Assembly (NCBI RefSeq): GCF_001020565.1
Contig: NZ_LDAS01000001.1
Coordinates: 1,030,402-1,094,401 of the forward strand
Direction: 5' to 3'
Origin: Maribacter thermophilus
Lineage (GTDB): Bacteria > Bacteroidota > Bacteroidia > Flavobacteriales > Flavobacteriaceae
DNA: 64,000 nucleotides
Shown here: in pieces, positions 53,808-62,171 of the stretch
How positions within the stretch are numbered: position 1 is the first letter of the stretch
Layout of the letters: each line of letters starts with the position of its first letter
Made by a program: the position numbers and the translations under genes
Notes under the pieces: generated by a model
Databases searched by the model: none
What the model was told of the DNA's origin: nothing
Seen by the model: only the letters and a program-made list of their open reading frames with translations

Positions 53808-54497
53808 ATGAAAAACATATTATTGATTGGTGGTTCTTATGGTATTGGGTCCGCTATCGTAGCCCAGTTGCAAGAAACCAACAAAGTATACGTGGCATCG
53901 AGAACACCACCTGCGCACCCTCACCGTAACCTGACACATATATCTTTCGATGCCAAAATGGATACATTGGATATAACCTTGTTGCCACAAACCTTGGATG
54001 GTTTTATATATTGTCCTGGGAGCATTAATCTCAAGCCTTTTAAAAGATTGGACATGGAAGCTTTTGAGGATGATATGCAGGTTAATTTCTTTGGAATGGT
54101 TAAAATAATCAAAACCATTATCCCGAATATGTCTTTAAAATCGTCTATGGTATTCTTTAGTACCGTGGCCGTAGGTAACGGAATGCCCTTTCATACCAGT
54201 ATAGCCGCGGCAAAAGGGGCCGTTGAGGGCTTTGCCAAATCTTTAGCGGCCGAGTATGCACCAAAAATAAAGGTAAATGTAATAGCACCTTCTTTAACAA
54301 ATACGCCTCTGGCGGCGAAATTATTGAACAATGAAAAGAAAAAGGAATCTATGGAAAACAAGCATCCACTGAAACGCATCGGTGAAGCTGAGGATATAGC
54401 CAATGCCGCCGTTTTTTTATTGAGCGACAAAAGTTCTTGGATCACAGGGCAAGTTATTCATATAGACGGCGGGCTATCTACTTTAAATTTAAACTAA
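53808..54497 (+). CDS. SDR family oxidoreductase
   Basis: 229-aa classical short-chain dehydrogenase. NAD(P) motif ILLIGGSYGIGSAIVAQL (TGxxxGxG-like); FSTVAVGNGMPFHTSIAAAKG has Ser for the catalytic Ser, but the YxxxK position reads H-T-S-I-A-A-A-K, so the usual Tyr is replaced (see findings). WITGQVIHIDGGLSTL closes the fold. It follows the SRPBCC gene by six bases. Confidence 0.87.
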   Translation: MKNILLIGGSYGIGSAIVAQLQETNKVYVASRTPPAHPHRNLTHISFDAKMDTLDITLLPQTLDGFIYCPGSINLKPFKRLDMEAFEDDMQVNFFGMVKIIKTIIPNMSLKSSMVFFSTVAVGNGMPFHTSIAAAKGAVEGFAKSLAAEYAPKIKVNVIAPSLTNTPLAAKLLNNEKKKESMENKHPLKRIGEAEDIANAAVFLLSDKSSWITGQVIHIDGGLSTLNLN

Positions 54498-55811
54498 ATG
54501 TCTAAAAAGAAAGTCTCCGTTTTTTGGTTTCGTCGCGATTTAAGAATCGATGACAATACAGGCCTATTGGCCTCATTGAAGAGAGAATATCCTGTCTTGC
54601 CCATTTTTATCTTCGATACCGATATACTTTCAAAATTGCCCCAAAATGACCCGCGTGTAAATTTTATATTCGATTCGGTTCAGAAAATAAGGGCCATACT
54701 ACAAGAAAAGAACAGTTCTATTGCTATATATAAAGGAAAACCCATAACGGTTTTAAAAGATTTGCTCAACATTTACGATATAAAGGCGGTTTTCACCAAT
54801 CGAGATTATGAACCATATGCCAAAGAAAGGGATGGGGATATAGCACAGTTTTTACATGAACAAAGTATCGTTTTCAAAACCTATAAAGATCAGGTAATCT
54901 TTGAAAAATCGGACATCTTAAAACAAGACGGCACCCCGTATGTAGTATATACCCCCTATAAAAACAAATGGAAAGAGAATTTTAAACCCGATAAACATTT
55001 AACCGATCAAGACACTGCCAATTGTCTTGATAATCTTATAAAAAACACGAAGCTTCCTAATCTTACATTGAAAGACCTAGGGTTTGTTACATCAAATATT
55101 TCTGTGCAAGATTATGTGGTAACCCCCATCCTAATAGATGATTATGAGAATACCAGAAACTATCCGGCCATAGAAAACGGCACCTCTAAACTTGGGCCTC
55201 ATTTACGTTTTGGAACAGTTTCTATTAGAAAAATTATTAAAAAAGCCATTGCTGGGGATAACCCGACTTTTTTGAGCGAACTTATCTGGAGAGAATTTTT
55301 TATGCAAATTCTATGGCATTTTCCACATACCCAAAAATCCTCTTTTAAACCCAAATATGACCGTATAGAATGGCGCAACAACGAAGATGAATTCGAAAAA
55401 TGGAAAAATGGGCAAACAGGTTATGCTTTAGTGGATGCCGGTATGCGAGAGCTGAACGCCACAGGATATATGCACAACAGGGTACGCATGCTGACCGCCA
55501 GTTTTTTATGCAAGCATTTATTGATAGATTGGCGGTGGGGCGAAACTTATTTTGCAGAAAAACTGCTAGACTATGAAATGAGCTCCAATATCGGCAACTG
55601 GCAATGGGCCGCTGGTAGCGGAGTCGATGCGGCCCCATATTTTAGAATATTTAATCCTATGACCCAAGTCGATAAATTTGACCAACAAAAAGAGTACATA
55701 CGTAAATGGGTTCCAGAACTACAAGAACTTACCTACCCTGATAAAATTGTCGACCATAAAGAAGCCCGGGAACGTTGTTTAAAAACCTATAAAAGCGCCT
55801 TGAACAACTAA
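54498..55811 (+). CDS. phr: Cryptochrome/deoxyribodipyrimidine photolyase
   Basis: 437-aa flavoprotein that uses blue light to repair pyrimidine dimers. The N-terminal antenna domain starts VSVFWFRRDLRIDDNTGL; the FAD domain has FLSELIWREFFMQILWHFP, GYMHNRVRMLTASFL and SSNIGNWQWAAGSGVDAAPY. It starts on the base after the SDR stop. Repair versus signalling cannot be told from sequence. The tandem with SRPBCC and SDR recurs in flavobacteria and is likely a light-stress unit. Confidence 0.92.
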   Translation: MSKKKVSVFWFRRDLRIDDNTGLLASLKREYPVLPIFIFDTDILSKLPQNDPRVNFIFDSVQKIRAILQEKNSSIAIYKGKPITVLKDLLNIYDIKAVFTNRDYEPYAKERDGDIAQFLHEQSIVFKTYKDQVIFEKSDILKQDGTPYVVYTPYKNKWKENFKPDKHLTDQDTANCLDNLIKNTKLPNLTLKDLGFVTSNISVQDYVVTPILIDDYENTRNYPAIENGTSKLGPHLRFGTVSIRKIIKKAIAGDNPTFLSELIWREFFMQILWHFPHTQKSSFKPKYDRIEWRNNEDEFEKWKNGQTGYALVDAGMRELNATGYMHNRVRMLTASFLCKHLLIDWRWGETYFAEKLLDYEMSSNIGNWQWAAGSGVDAAPYFRIFNPMTQVDKFDQQKEYIRKWVPELQELTYPDKIVDHKEARERCLKTYKSALNN

Positions 55812-55813
55812 AT

Positions 55814-56863
55814 TTATTTGGCCAATTGTTGGTTTAATACCTGTTGGTCTCCAATTCTTCTTTTTAAGATATTTATGTACTTCAAAGCAATAGAATTGTT
55901 GTAATCCGTATACGAGGTAGATGCCATTTTCATTGCTTTTTCCAAATTACCATTAATTTCATTGATAATGGCCATATTATAATAAGCCCTTCCGGCCACT
56001 TTGGCTTTCGGATTGTTCAGCTCCTTCTCCCATAGTTCGGCGGCTCCGTTCCAATCTCCTGCCCTTGCCCTGCGCATCGCGACCACAAAATTATCGGTTC
56101 CCCTTACAAAGTAATCACGAGAAACCCTTCTGCTCAAAGGCTTTACATTAAGACCATAATTATTGCCCAGATTACTACTAATCTGCATTACTCCTTCTTT
56201 TCTGCCAACTACTGCTTCTAAGGCTCTTACAGGGTTAATACCCTCACCTGTAGAGGTCACATAATTCTTTGAGGTATATTCATCCAATATTCTTTTACCA
56301 ACGGGATCATAGATTCGCCAACCATTTTTAACCACTGTATTTAAGGTAATCCTATGCCCTGGCACCTTTACCTTAACTCCTAGATTGTTAGGCACGGTTA
56401 CTTCGGTCATTTGGTAATCGGCGTTGGTATCGGTATCAAAAAATGCTAATGAAAACAGCACATCAACATCGTTCTCCTCACAAATTTTCTCTACGGTTTC
56501 CCAAGGTAATGCGGCCGGAAATACGGCAAGTCCTTTACGATGGTCCTCATTGGTCTCTATTAACTTAACACTTTCAAAACGATTGTTTCTGCTTAGTTCA
56601 TCTAAAAGTCCTGTAACAGCAAATTCGGCTCCTTCCTTATCAAAATTCAATCCTTCCAAAGACAATATTTTGTCTATCTCATCTATAGCTTTATTACTTT
56701 CTGATGGTAAGCTCCTATTTATAATACCAATTTTGGTAATATCCGAAGCCAAAGTTATTTGGGCAGGTTCTACCACCCCCATCGTTAGCCTATTGGTGGA
56801 GCTGCAAGAAAAAATAGTTAATAGTACAACACAAGAACAAATAAATGATACTGGACCTTTCAT
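55814..56863 (-). CDS. DUF6340-like lipoprotein
   Basis: 349 aa from the ATG at 56863 (MKGPVSFICSCVV); the lipobox is IFSCSS with cysteine near residue 19. The protein contains FPAALPWETVEKICEENDVD, the region WRIYDPVGKRILDEY and tetratricopeptide-like helices near the C-terminus (YYNMAIINEINGNLEKAMKM). I believe it to be a DUF6340 member. It is convergent with the photolyase, 2 bases apart. Function unknown. Confidence 0.8.
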   Translation of the reverse strand: MKGPVSFICSCVVLLTIFSCSSTNRLTMGVVEPAQITLASDITKIGIINRSLPSESNKAIDEIDKILSLEGLNFDKEGAEFAVTGLLDELSRNNRFESVKLIETNEDHRKGLAVFPAALPWETVEKICEENDVDVLFSLAFFDTDTNADYQMTEVTVPNNLGVKVKVPGHRITLNTVVKNGWRIYDPVGKRILDEYTSKNYVTSTGEGINPVRALEAVVGRKEGVMQISSNLGNNYGLNVKPLSRRVSRDYFVRGTDNFVVAMRRARAGDWNGAAELWEKELNNPKAKVAGRAYYNMAIINEINGNLEKAMKMASTSYTDYNNSIALKYINILKRRIGDQQVLNQQLAK

Positions 56864-57124
56864 ATCTTCATTTAAATTAATCGTTCGTATATAACGCAAA
56901 AAGCAGCAGAAAAGTATTGTTTTACGATGCACTAAAGAATTACGGTTCCATCATACAACATGCATGAACCACTTTATACAACAATAGAAGATTTTATAAT
57001 CGGCTCGTTCAAGACTTCATTTAGATAACGAAAACAGTTATATTTACTATACTTTCTTGACTTTGGCAGGTTACATAAAAAAGTCAAGGGACTAAATAAA
57101 CTAACACCAAACTTTAATTTTAAA

Positions 57125-58552
57125 ATGAAGAAACATTTAATTCTATTCCTATCCCTGTTTTGCATGGTCACGGGATTCGGCCAAAAATTAAGCAAAAACA
57201 AAAAAGCAATCATTCAATCTGTAGAAAACCACAAAGAACAGCTCATTAAAATAAGTGATTCTATATGGGCATTGGCAGAATTGGCTTTTGAAGAAAAGCA
57301 ATCCTCTAGAATTTTGGCCGATTATGCCGAAAAAAATGGCTTAAAGGTTAAGAGGGGAGTTGCCGATATTCCTACTGCTTTCACGGCCACCTACGGCTCT
57401 GGAAAACCTGTTATCAGTATTTTGGGCGAGTTTGATGCCCTACCGGGTATCTCGCAACAAGCTATACCAGAAAAAAATCCGTTAAAAGAGGGGGCTGCGG
57501 GTCATGGGTGCGGTCACAATATGTTCGGCACCTCTAGTTTAGGCGCCGCTATAGCCATTAAAGAATTAATGGAGGCCGGTAAGATCAAGGGAACCGTTAA
57601 ATTTTTGGGTACCCCGGCAGAGGAAAAATACTTTGCAAAAGTATGGATGGTGAAGGCAGGACTTTGGGACGATGTTGATGTAAACGTAAGTTGGCACCCT
57701 TCTGCCGGCATAGAGGCCGATGTTCAAAGTGGGCTGTCTTTAGTTGATTTTATTGTCGAATTTTATGGTCAGGCGGCCCATGCTTCTGCAGACCCATGGA
57801 ACGGGCGTAGCGCTTCGGATGCCTTGGAACTGTATACGACCGGGATAAATTATTATAGAGAACATATTCTTCCTACCTCTAGAATACATTATCATATTCA
57901 AGATGGAGGCCAGGTAGTTAACGTTGTTCCAGACTATGCCAAGCTTTGGGTCAGGGTAAGAGACCCCAAAAGATCTAAAATGCTACCCACCTATGAGCGT
58001 GTAAAAGCAATGGCAGAGGGAGCTGCAATAATGGCCAATGTTGATTACAAGATATCGTTGGTATCCGGAATCTACGAAACCTTGGTGAATAGAACGGGAG
58101 GCGAAATTATGCAGGCCAACCTTGAATTATTGGGCCCTATCACCTATACCGACGAAGAACAGGCGTTTGGCAAGGCCATTCAAAAAGCGACCGGTAAACC
58201 GGAAGTAGGAATGGACAGTAACATCTATCCGTTAAAGGAAACCGAGGAAAATCCAGGAGGGGGATCCACCGATGTAGGTGATGTAAGTTGGAATGTACCC
58301 AATATTAATTTGGGAGTTACCGTAGCCCCAAAGGGCACACCTTGGCATTCATGGGCCGTAGTAGCCTGTGGAGGAATGTCTATAGGGCACAAAGGTATGG
58401 TTTATGCAGCCAAGGCCATGGGGATGACCATGTTGGATTTGTTTGAAAATCCTAAAATGGTAGAAAAAGTGAAAGAAGAATTCAAGACCCGAAAAGGCAA
58501 TGAAGTGTACGAACCTATGATCGATGGTCCACCACCATTAAATGGCAAGTAA
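57125..58552 (+). CDS. M20 family amidohydrolase, exported
   Basis: 475 aa with a signal peptide (LILFLSLFCMVTGFGQ). It is an M20D-type dimetal amidohydrolase near p-aminobenzoyl-glutamate hydrolase subunit B: LGEFDALPGISQ, GHGCGHNMFGTSSLG, GTPAEEKYFAK, and GQAAHASADPWNGRSASDAL in the dimerisation domain. It may cleave N-acyl amino acids or folate breakdown products outside the cytoplasm. It is a single gene ended by a terminator. Confidence 0.9.
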   Translation: MKKHLILFLSLFCMVTGFGQKLSKNKKAIIQSVENHKEQLIKISDSIWALAELAFEEKQSSRILADYAEKNGLKVKRGVADIPTAFTATYGSGKPVISILGEFDALPGISQQAIPEKNPLKEGAAGHGCGHNMFGTSSLGAAIAIKELMEAGKIKGTVKFLGTPAEEKYFAKVWMVKAGLWDDVDVNVSWHPSAGIEADVQSGLSLVDFIVEFYGQAAHASADPWNGRSASDALELYTTGINYYREHILPTSRIHYHIQDGGQVVNVVPDYAKLWVRVRDPKRSKMLPTYERVKAMAEGAAIMANVDYKISLVSGIYETLVNRTGGEIMQANLELLGPITYTDEEQAFGKAIQKATGKPEVGMDSNIYPLKETEENPGGGSTDVGDVSWNVPNINLGVTVAPKGTPWHSWAVVACGGMSIGHKGMVYAAKAMGMTMLDLFENPKMVEKVKEEFKTRKGNEVYEPMIDGPPPLNGK

Positions 58553-58566
58553 ATTATATCTCACAT

Positions 58567-58605
58567 AAAGAAGCTGCTATATAAAGGCAGCTTCTTTCAT
58601 TTTTA
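58567..58605 (+). terminator. Rho-independent terminator after the amidohydrolase
   Basis: AAAGAAGCTGC (58567-58577) and GCAGCTTCTTT (58587-58597) pair over 11 bases, followed by a broken T run (CATTTTT). Confidence 0.85.
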
Positions 58606-58639
58606 AGTATCTTAAAAGCGATAAAATATATTGTTTACC

Positions 58640-59083
58640 ATGAAAAAAAATATAGTACTTCTATTTCTTATGTACGGATGTTTTGCATCTGCACAATCTT
58701 ATGATTTTACTTACGACCACTATTCGCTAATTGTAAAGGATTTGGAAAAAGTGGGTTCGTTTTATGAAAAAGTATTGAATTTGGAGGAAATTCCGCATCC
58801 CTCGGCTCCAACCGGATTCAAATGGTTTCGCATACAAGGAAACTCTCAACTACACCTGATAGGAAAAGACAGTGTAGCATTAAAACACAGCAAAAGTGTA
58901 CATTTATGTTTATCTACCCAAAAACTGGACGAGCTAGTAGCTTCTTTAAAACAACAAAAAATTACTTTTTGGGATTGGCCCGGTAAAGAAAATGCCATAA
59001 CGTTAAGAGCTGATGGTGTACGTCAAATTTACCTTAAAGACCCAGAGAACAATTGGGTAGAGATCAACGATGCTCCTCACTAA
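58640..59083 (+). CDS. Exported VOC family (glyoxalase-like) protein
   Basis: 147 aa from the ATG at 58640, with a signal peptide (IVLLFLMYGCFASAQ). A single VOC domain is seen: DHYSLIVKDLEKVGSFYEKVL with a metal histidine, WFRIQGNSQLHLIG, and the last acidic ligand in DPENNWVEIND. VOC proteins are usually cytoplasmic, so export is uncommon. The function is not known; it is not likely a lactoylglutathione lyase in a bacillithiol organism without other evidence. Confidence 0.85.
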   Translation: MKKNIVLLFLMYGCFASAQSYDFTYDHYSLIVKDLEKVGSFYEKVLNLEEIPHPSAPTGFKWFRIQGNSQLHLIGKDSVALKHSKSVHLCLSTQKLDELVASLKQQKITFWDWPGKENAITLRADGVRQIYLKDPENNWVEINDAPH

Positions 59084-59115
59084 AAGAACAAGCCTCTCTT
59101 ATATGAACATGAATC

Positions 59116-59156
59116 AGATGTTCTCTCCATAACCTTAGTCTACAGAGAGAACATCT
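59116..59156. terminator. 12-bp inverted repeat between convergent genes
   Basis: AGATGTTCTCTC (59116-59127) pairs perfectly with GAGAGAACATCT (59145-59156) around a 17-base loop. It lies between the VOC gene and murA, which converge. There is no clear T tract on either side, so it is an atypical bidirectional terminator or an mRNA 3' stabiliser. Confidence 0.5.
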
Positions 59157-59172
59157 ATTGTATAACCCTTAT

Positions 59173-60480
59173 TTATACCCTGGTTATCTTGGCCCCTATG
59201 GCCCTTAAACGTTCGTCTATATTTTCATAACCACGATCTATCTGTTCTATGTTATGAATAGTAGAAGTTCCTTTAGCCGATAAAGCAGCTATAAGCAATG
59301 ACACACCTGCCCTAATATCAGGGGATGTCATTGTGGTTGCTTTTAAGGTCGATTTAAAATCGTGTCCTATAACGGTAGCTCTATGGGGATCGCAAAGAAT
59401 AACCTTTGCCCCCATATCCAATAATTTATCCACAAAGAACAAACGGCTTTCGAACATTTTTTGATGTATCAAAACCTCTCCCCTTGCCTGTGTGGCGACT
59501 ACCAAAATAATACTTAGCAAATCGGGGGTCAGCCCTGGCCATGGAGCATCGGCAATGGTCAAAATAGAACCATCTATATAATTCTGTATCTCGTAACCAT
59601 CTGTATGGGCGGGAATATAAATATCGTCCTCTTTACGTTCCAAGGTAATACCCAGTTTATTAAAAACCGTAGGTATTTGCCCAAGATCGTCCCAACTAAC
59701 ATTTTTAATGGTCAGTTCACTTTTTGTCATGGCAGCAAGACCTATCCAGCTACCGATCTCTATCATATCGGGCAACATTCTATGCTCGGTACCACCTAAC
59801 TTTTCAACGCCTTCTATAACCAAAAGATTAGAACCTACACCAGAGATTTTGGCCCCCATACGGTTCAACATCTTACATAACTGCTGCAAATATGGCTCGC
59901 AAGCTGCATTATAAATAGTGGTCTGGCCCTCTGCCAATACAGCGGCCATTACAATGTTTGCCGTACCGGTAACAGAAGCCTCGTCTAACAGCATATAGGT
60001 ACCCTTCAATCTTTTGGCCTCTACCCCATAAAAATATTCTTCACGGTTGTATCGGAATTTGGCACCTAATTTTATAAAACCTTCAAAGTGTGTGTCTAAA
60101 CGTCTTCTTCCTATTTTATCGCCACCGGGCTTAGGAATGTATCCTTTTCCAAAACGGGCCAATAACGGACCTACCAACATAATAGACCCCCTTAGGCCCC
60201 TACCATCTTGTTTAAATTGGTCAGACTGTAAATAATCCATATTTACATCGTCTGCCTTAAAAGTATATGAACCTTTTCCTTTTTTCTGGATCTTTACTCC
60301 CAAGTCCTCTAAGAGAGAAATTAGTTTATTTACATCTACTATGTCCGGAATATTGTGTATGGTCACCTTTTCAGGTGTTAACAACACTGCACATAAAATT
60401 TGTAAAGCTTCGTTTTTTGCCCCTTGTGGCGTTATTTCACCAGATAGTGAATGGCCACCTTCGATTTTAAATGTTCCCAT
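59173..60480 (-). CDS. murA: UDP-N-acetylglucosamine 1-carboxyvinyltransferase
   Basis: 435-aa enzyme of the first committed step of peptidoglycan synthesis, transferring enolpyruvate from PEP to UDP-GlcNAc. Signatures are GEITPQGAKNEALQI and the loop GPLLARFGKGYIPKPGGDKIG (residues 104-124), which corresponds to the PGGCAIG loop of E. coli. The catalytic Cys115 is replaced by Asp here (D121). DPHRATVIGH and the RAGVSLLIAAL segment follow. Downstream of DUF4290 by 16 bases. Confidence 0.95.
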   Translation of the reverse strand: MGTFKIEGGHSLSGEITPQGAKNEALQILCAVLLTPEKVTIHNIPDIVDVNKLISLLEDLGVKIQKKGKGSYTFKADDVNMDYLQSDQFKQDGRGLRGSIMLVGPLLARFGKGYIPKPGGDKIGRRRLDTHFEGFIKLGAKFRYNREEYFYGVEAKRLKGTYMLLDEASVTGTANIVMAAVLAEGQTTIYNAACEPYLQQLCKMLNRMGAKISGVGSNLLVIEGVEKLGGTEHRMLPDMIEIGSWIGLAAMTKSELTIKNVSWDDLGQIPTVFNKLGITLERKEDDIYIPAHTDGYEIQNYIDGSILTIADAPWPGLTPDLLSIILVVATQARGEVLIHQKMFESRLFFVDKLLDMGAKVILCDPHRATVIGHDFKSTLKATTMTSPDIRAGVSLLIAALSAKGTSTIHNIEQIDRGYENIDERLRAIGAKITRV

Positions 60481-60496
60481 CTATAGGATTGGAAAT

Positions 60497-61147
60497 TTAG
60501 TAGCGTTTTTTACCGCGATTATTGTTTCGATTCTTTTTACCAGAGTTTGATCTAGGTGATTTAGCGACCCTGTTCTTCAAAAATTGACCACTATCGGTCA
60601 AATTTTCACCTTTTGCCGCCAAATCTATCTCTCCATTGCTAAGTTCATACAAATGGTTAAAAATAGCCTTGTCATCCACCACATCCTTGTTCCAATTAAG
60701 GTAACATTTTTTCATGTGATTGGCAATGGCATATTCTAGGCCAGATCGCTTGTCTCCTTTTTCCCATTTCACAGCAACATCTATCATTCTTTTGATATTG
60801 TTACCATAAAAACGGTATTTAGGAAAATTTTGAGGATATTCTAAAGGTTCCGGGCGCTTTCGTAACATCTCTTTAGAGGTAATCGGAAATGGAGATTCCA
60901 CATCCAATTTAAAATCCGACATGATAAACAATTGATCCCAAAGTTTATGCTGAAAATCTGGAACATCGCGTAAATGAGGTTGTAAGTTGCCCATTACGCT
61001 TATAATCGATTTTGCTACTTTATTTCTTTCTACAGGGTCTTCTATCGATACCGCATAATCTACCATTTTCTGAAAATGCCTACCATATTCAGGTATAATT
61101 AATTGAGGACGCTCTGTATTGTATTCGAGGTGTTCTACTAAATCCAA
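60497..61147 (-). CDS. DUF4290 domain-containing protein
   Basis: 216 aa, cytoplasmic, starting MDLVEHLEYNTERPQLIIPE, typical of DUF4290. It is mostly helical (GRHFQKMVDYAV, FKLDVESPFPIT). The last 25 residues are extremely basic and Asn/Gly/Arg/Lys-rich, likely a disordered nucleic-acid or ribosome-binding tail. It is coupled with murA. Function unknown. Confidence 0.9.
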   Translation of the reverse strand: MDLVEHLEYNTERPQLIIPEYGRHFQKMVDYAVSIEDPVERNKVAKSIISVMGNLQPHLRDVPDFQHKLWDQLFIMSDFKLDVESPFPITSKEMLRKRPEPLEYPQNFPKYRFYGNNIKRMIDVAVKWEKGDKRSGLEYAIANHMKKCYLNWNKDVVDDKAIFNHLYELSNGEIDLAAKGENLTDSGQFLKNRVAKSPRSNSGKKNRNNNRGKKRY

Positions 61148-61231
61148 ATTGGAAAATTTAACTTAAAAAATGTTTGAAGAAGTATTCTTATAACGACCGC
61201 AAAATAATAAAATTATAGGTGATATACTATT

Positions 61232-61519
61232 TTAAAGAGATATTACGCCTTCTATAGCCCCTACTTCCTTGTATTTTATGATCACTTCATCTGGGTTTTT
61301 AAGATTTACGGTAATAGAAACACTGGTATATTTTCCCTTTTTCGATTTTTTCAACTCGATTACCGCTCCCGTGTTATCGAATATTTTATGTATTCTTTGA
61401 ATTTTCTCGGTGTCCGACAGCACAATAAATTTGTACAGGTAGTCAGAAGGCCAGTTAGCGGTCTCTGTCAATTGTTCCTTCAATTTGGCATAAAACTCAT
61501 CAGAATTTTTTTCTGTCAT
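61232..61519 (-). CDS. DUF493 (YbeD-like) protein
   Basis: 95-aa small protein with an ACT/ferredoxin-like fold in known relatives. Key segments are WPSDYLYKFIVLSDTEKI and the C-terminal KYKEVGAIEGVISL. Relatives such as E. coli YbeD lie near lipoate genes, but no lipoate gene is near. It opens a probable DUF493-DUF4290-murA unit on the minus strand. Confidence 0.9.
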   Translation of the reverse strand: MTEKNSDEFYAKLKEQLTETANWPSDYLYKFIVLSDTEKIQRIHKIFDNTGAVIELKKSKKGKYTSVSITVNLKNPDEVIIKYKEVGAIEGVISL

Positions 61520-61581
61520 TATCTATAATTTTGTACAAATATAAGGGTAAATACCAAGTTTTTTAATACCCTTCAATTCCG

Positions 61582-61589
61582 TATTTTTG
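61582..61589 (+). promoter_or_regulatory. -7 promoter element of the AAA ATPase-recQ unit
   Basis: TATTTTTG matches TAnnTTTG exactly and lies 21 bases before the TTG start codon of the ATPase gene. It lies in the divergent region with DUF493. Confidence 0.5.
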
Positions 61590-61610
61590 CAATTATAAAA
61601 CTACATTTTA

Positions 61611-62171
61611 TTGGACTTTAAAAGGATTGTAATCACGGGAGCTCCCGGAACAGGAAAGACTTCTGTTATAAAATCATTGGAGAACTCAGGTTTTTTTTGC
61701 TTTCACGAAATCATAAGAACTATGACTCTTGAAGCTATAGAAAACGAGGAGGCCGATGTGTTACAGAACAACCCCATAGACTTTGTTAGTGATGCCGCTT
61801 CCTTTAATCAAAAATTGCTAAAAGGTAGACTAGATCAATTTAAACAGGCGACCACCTTACAAAAGGATATTGTTTTTTATGATCGTGGCGTACCCGATGT
61901 ACTGGCCTACATGGACTATTTTGAGCAGTCGTACGGCACTGATTTTTTGAATGCTTGCAAAGCCAACCGTTACGATAAGGTTTTTCTGTTGCCACCATGG
62001 AAAGAAATCTACAAACAGGACAACGAAAGGTTGGAAAGCTACTCTCAGGCCGTTGACCTGCACATACATCTAGAAAAAACATACAATTCATTTGGGTACG
62101 AAATAATAGAAGTGCCATTCGGCACTGTAGAAGAACGGTTGAAATATATTCTTAACAACACCCAAACCTAA
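61611..62171 (+). CDS. AAA_28-like P-loop ATPase
   Basis: 186 aa with TTG as start codon; no ATG precedes the P-loop. Walker A is ITGAPGTGKTSVIKSL (about residues 8-23), and VFYDRGVPDVLAYMDYF is a Walker B-like segment. It looks like the AAA_28/NadR-like small kinase or ATPase group, so it may phosphorylate a nucleotide or small molecule; the substrate is unknown. recQ starts on the very next base, so the two are cotranscribed. Confidence 0.8.
   Translation: MDFKRIVITGAPGTGKTSVIKSLENSGFFCFHEIIRTMTLEAIENEEADVLQNNPIDFVSDAASFNQKLLKGRLDQFKQATTLQKDIVFYDRGVPDVLAYMDYFEQSYGTDFLNACKANRYDKVFLLPPWKEIYKQDNERLESYSQAVDLHIHLEKTYNSFGYEIIEVPFGTVEERLKYILNNTQT

Noticed and set aside
56960..57028. 22-codon ORF upstream of the amidohydrolase
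   Set aside because: No promoter spacing, hydrophobic pattern or coupling to support it.
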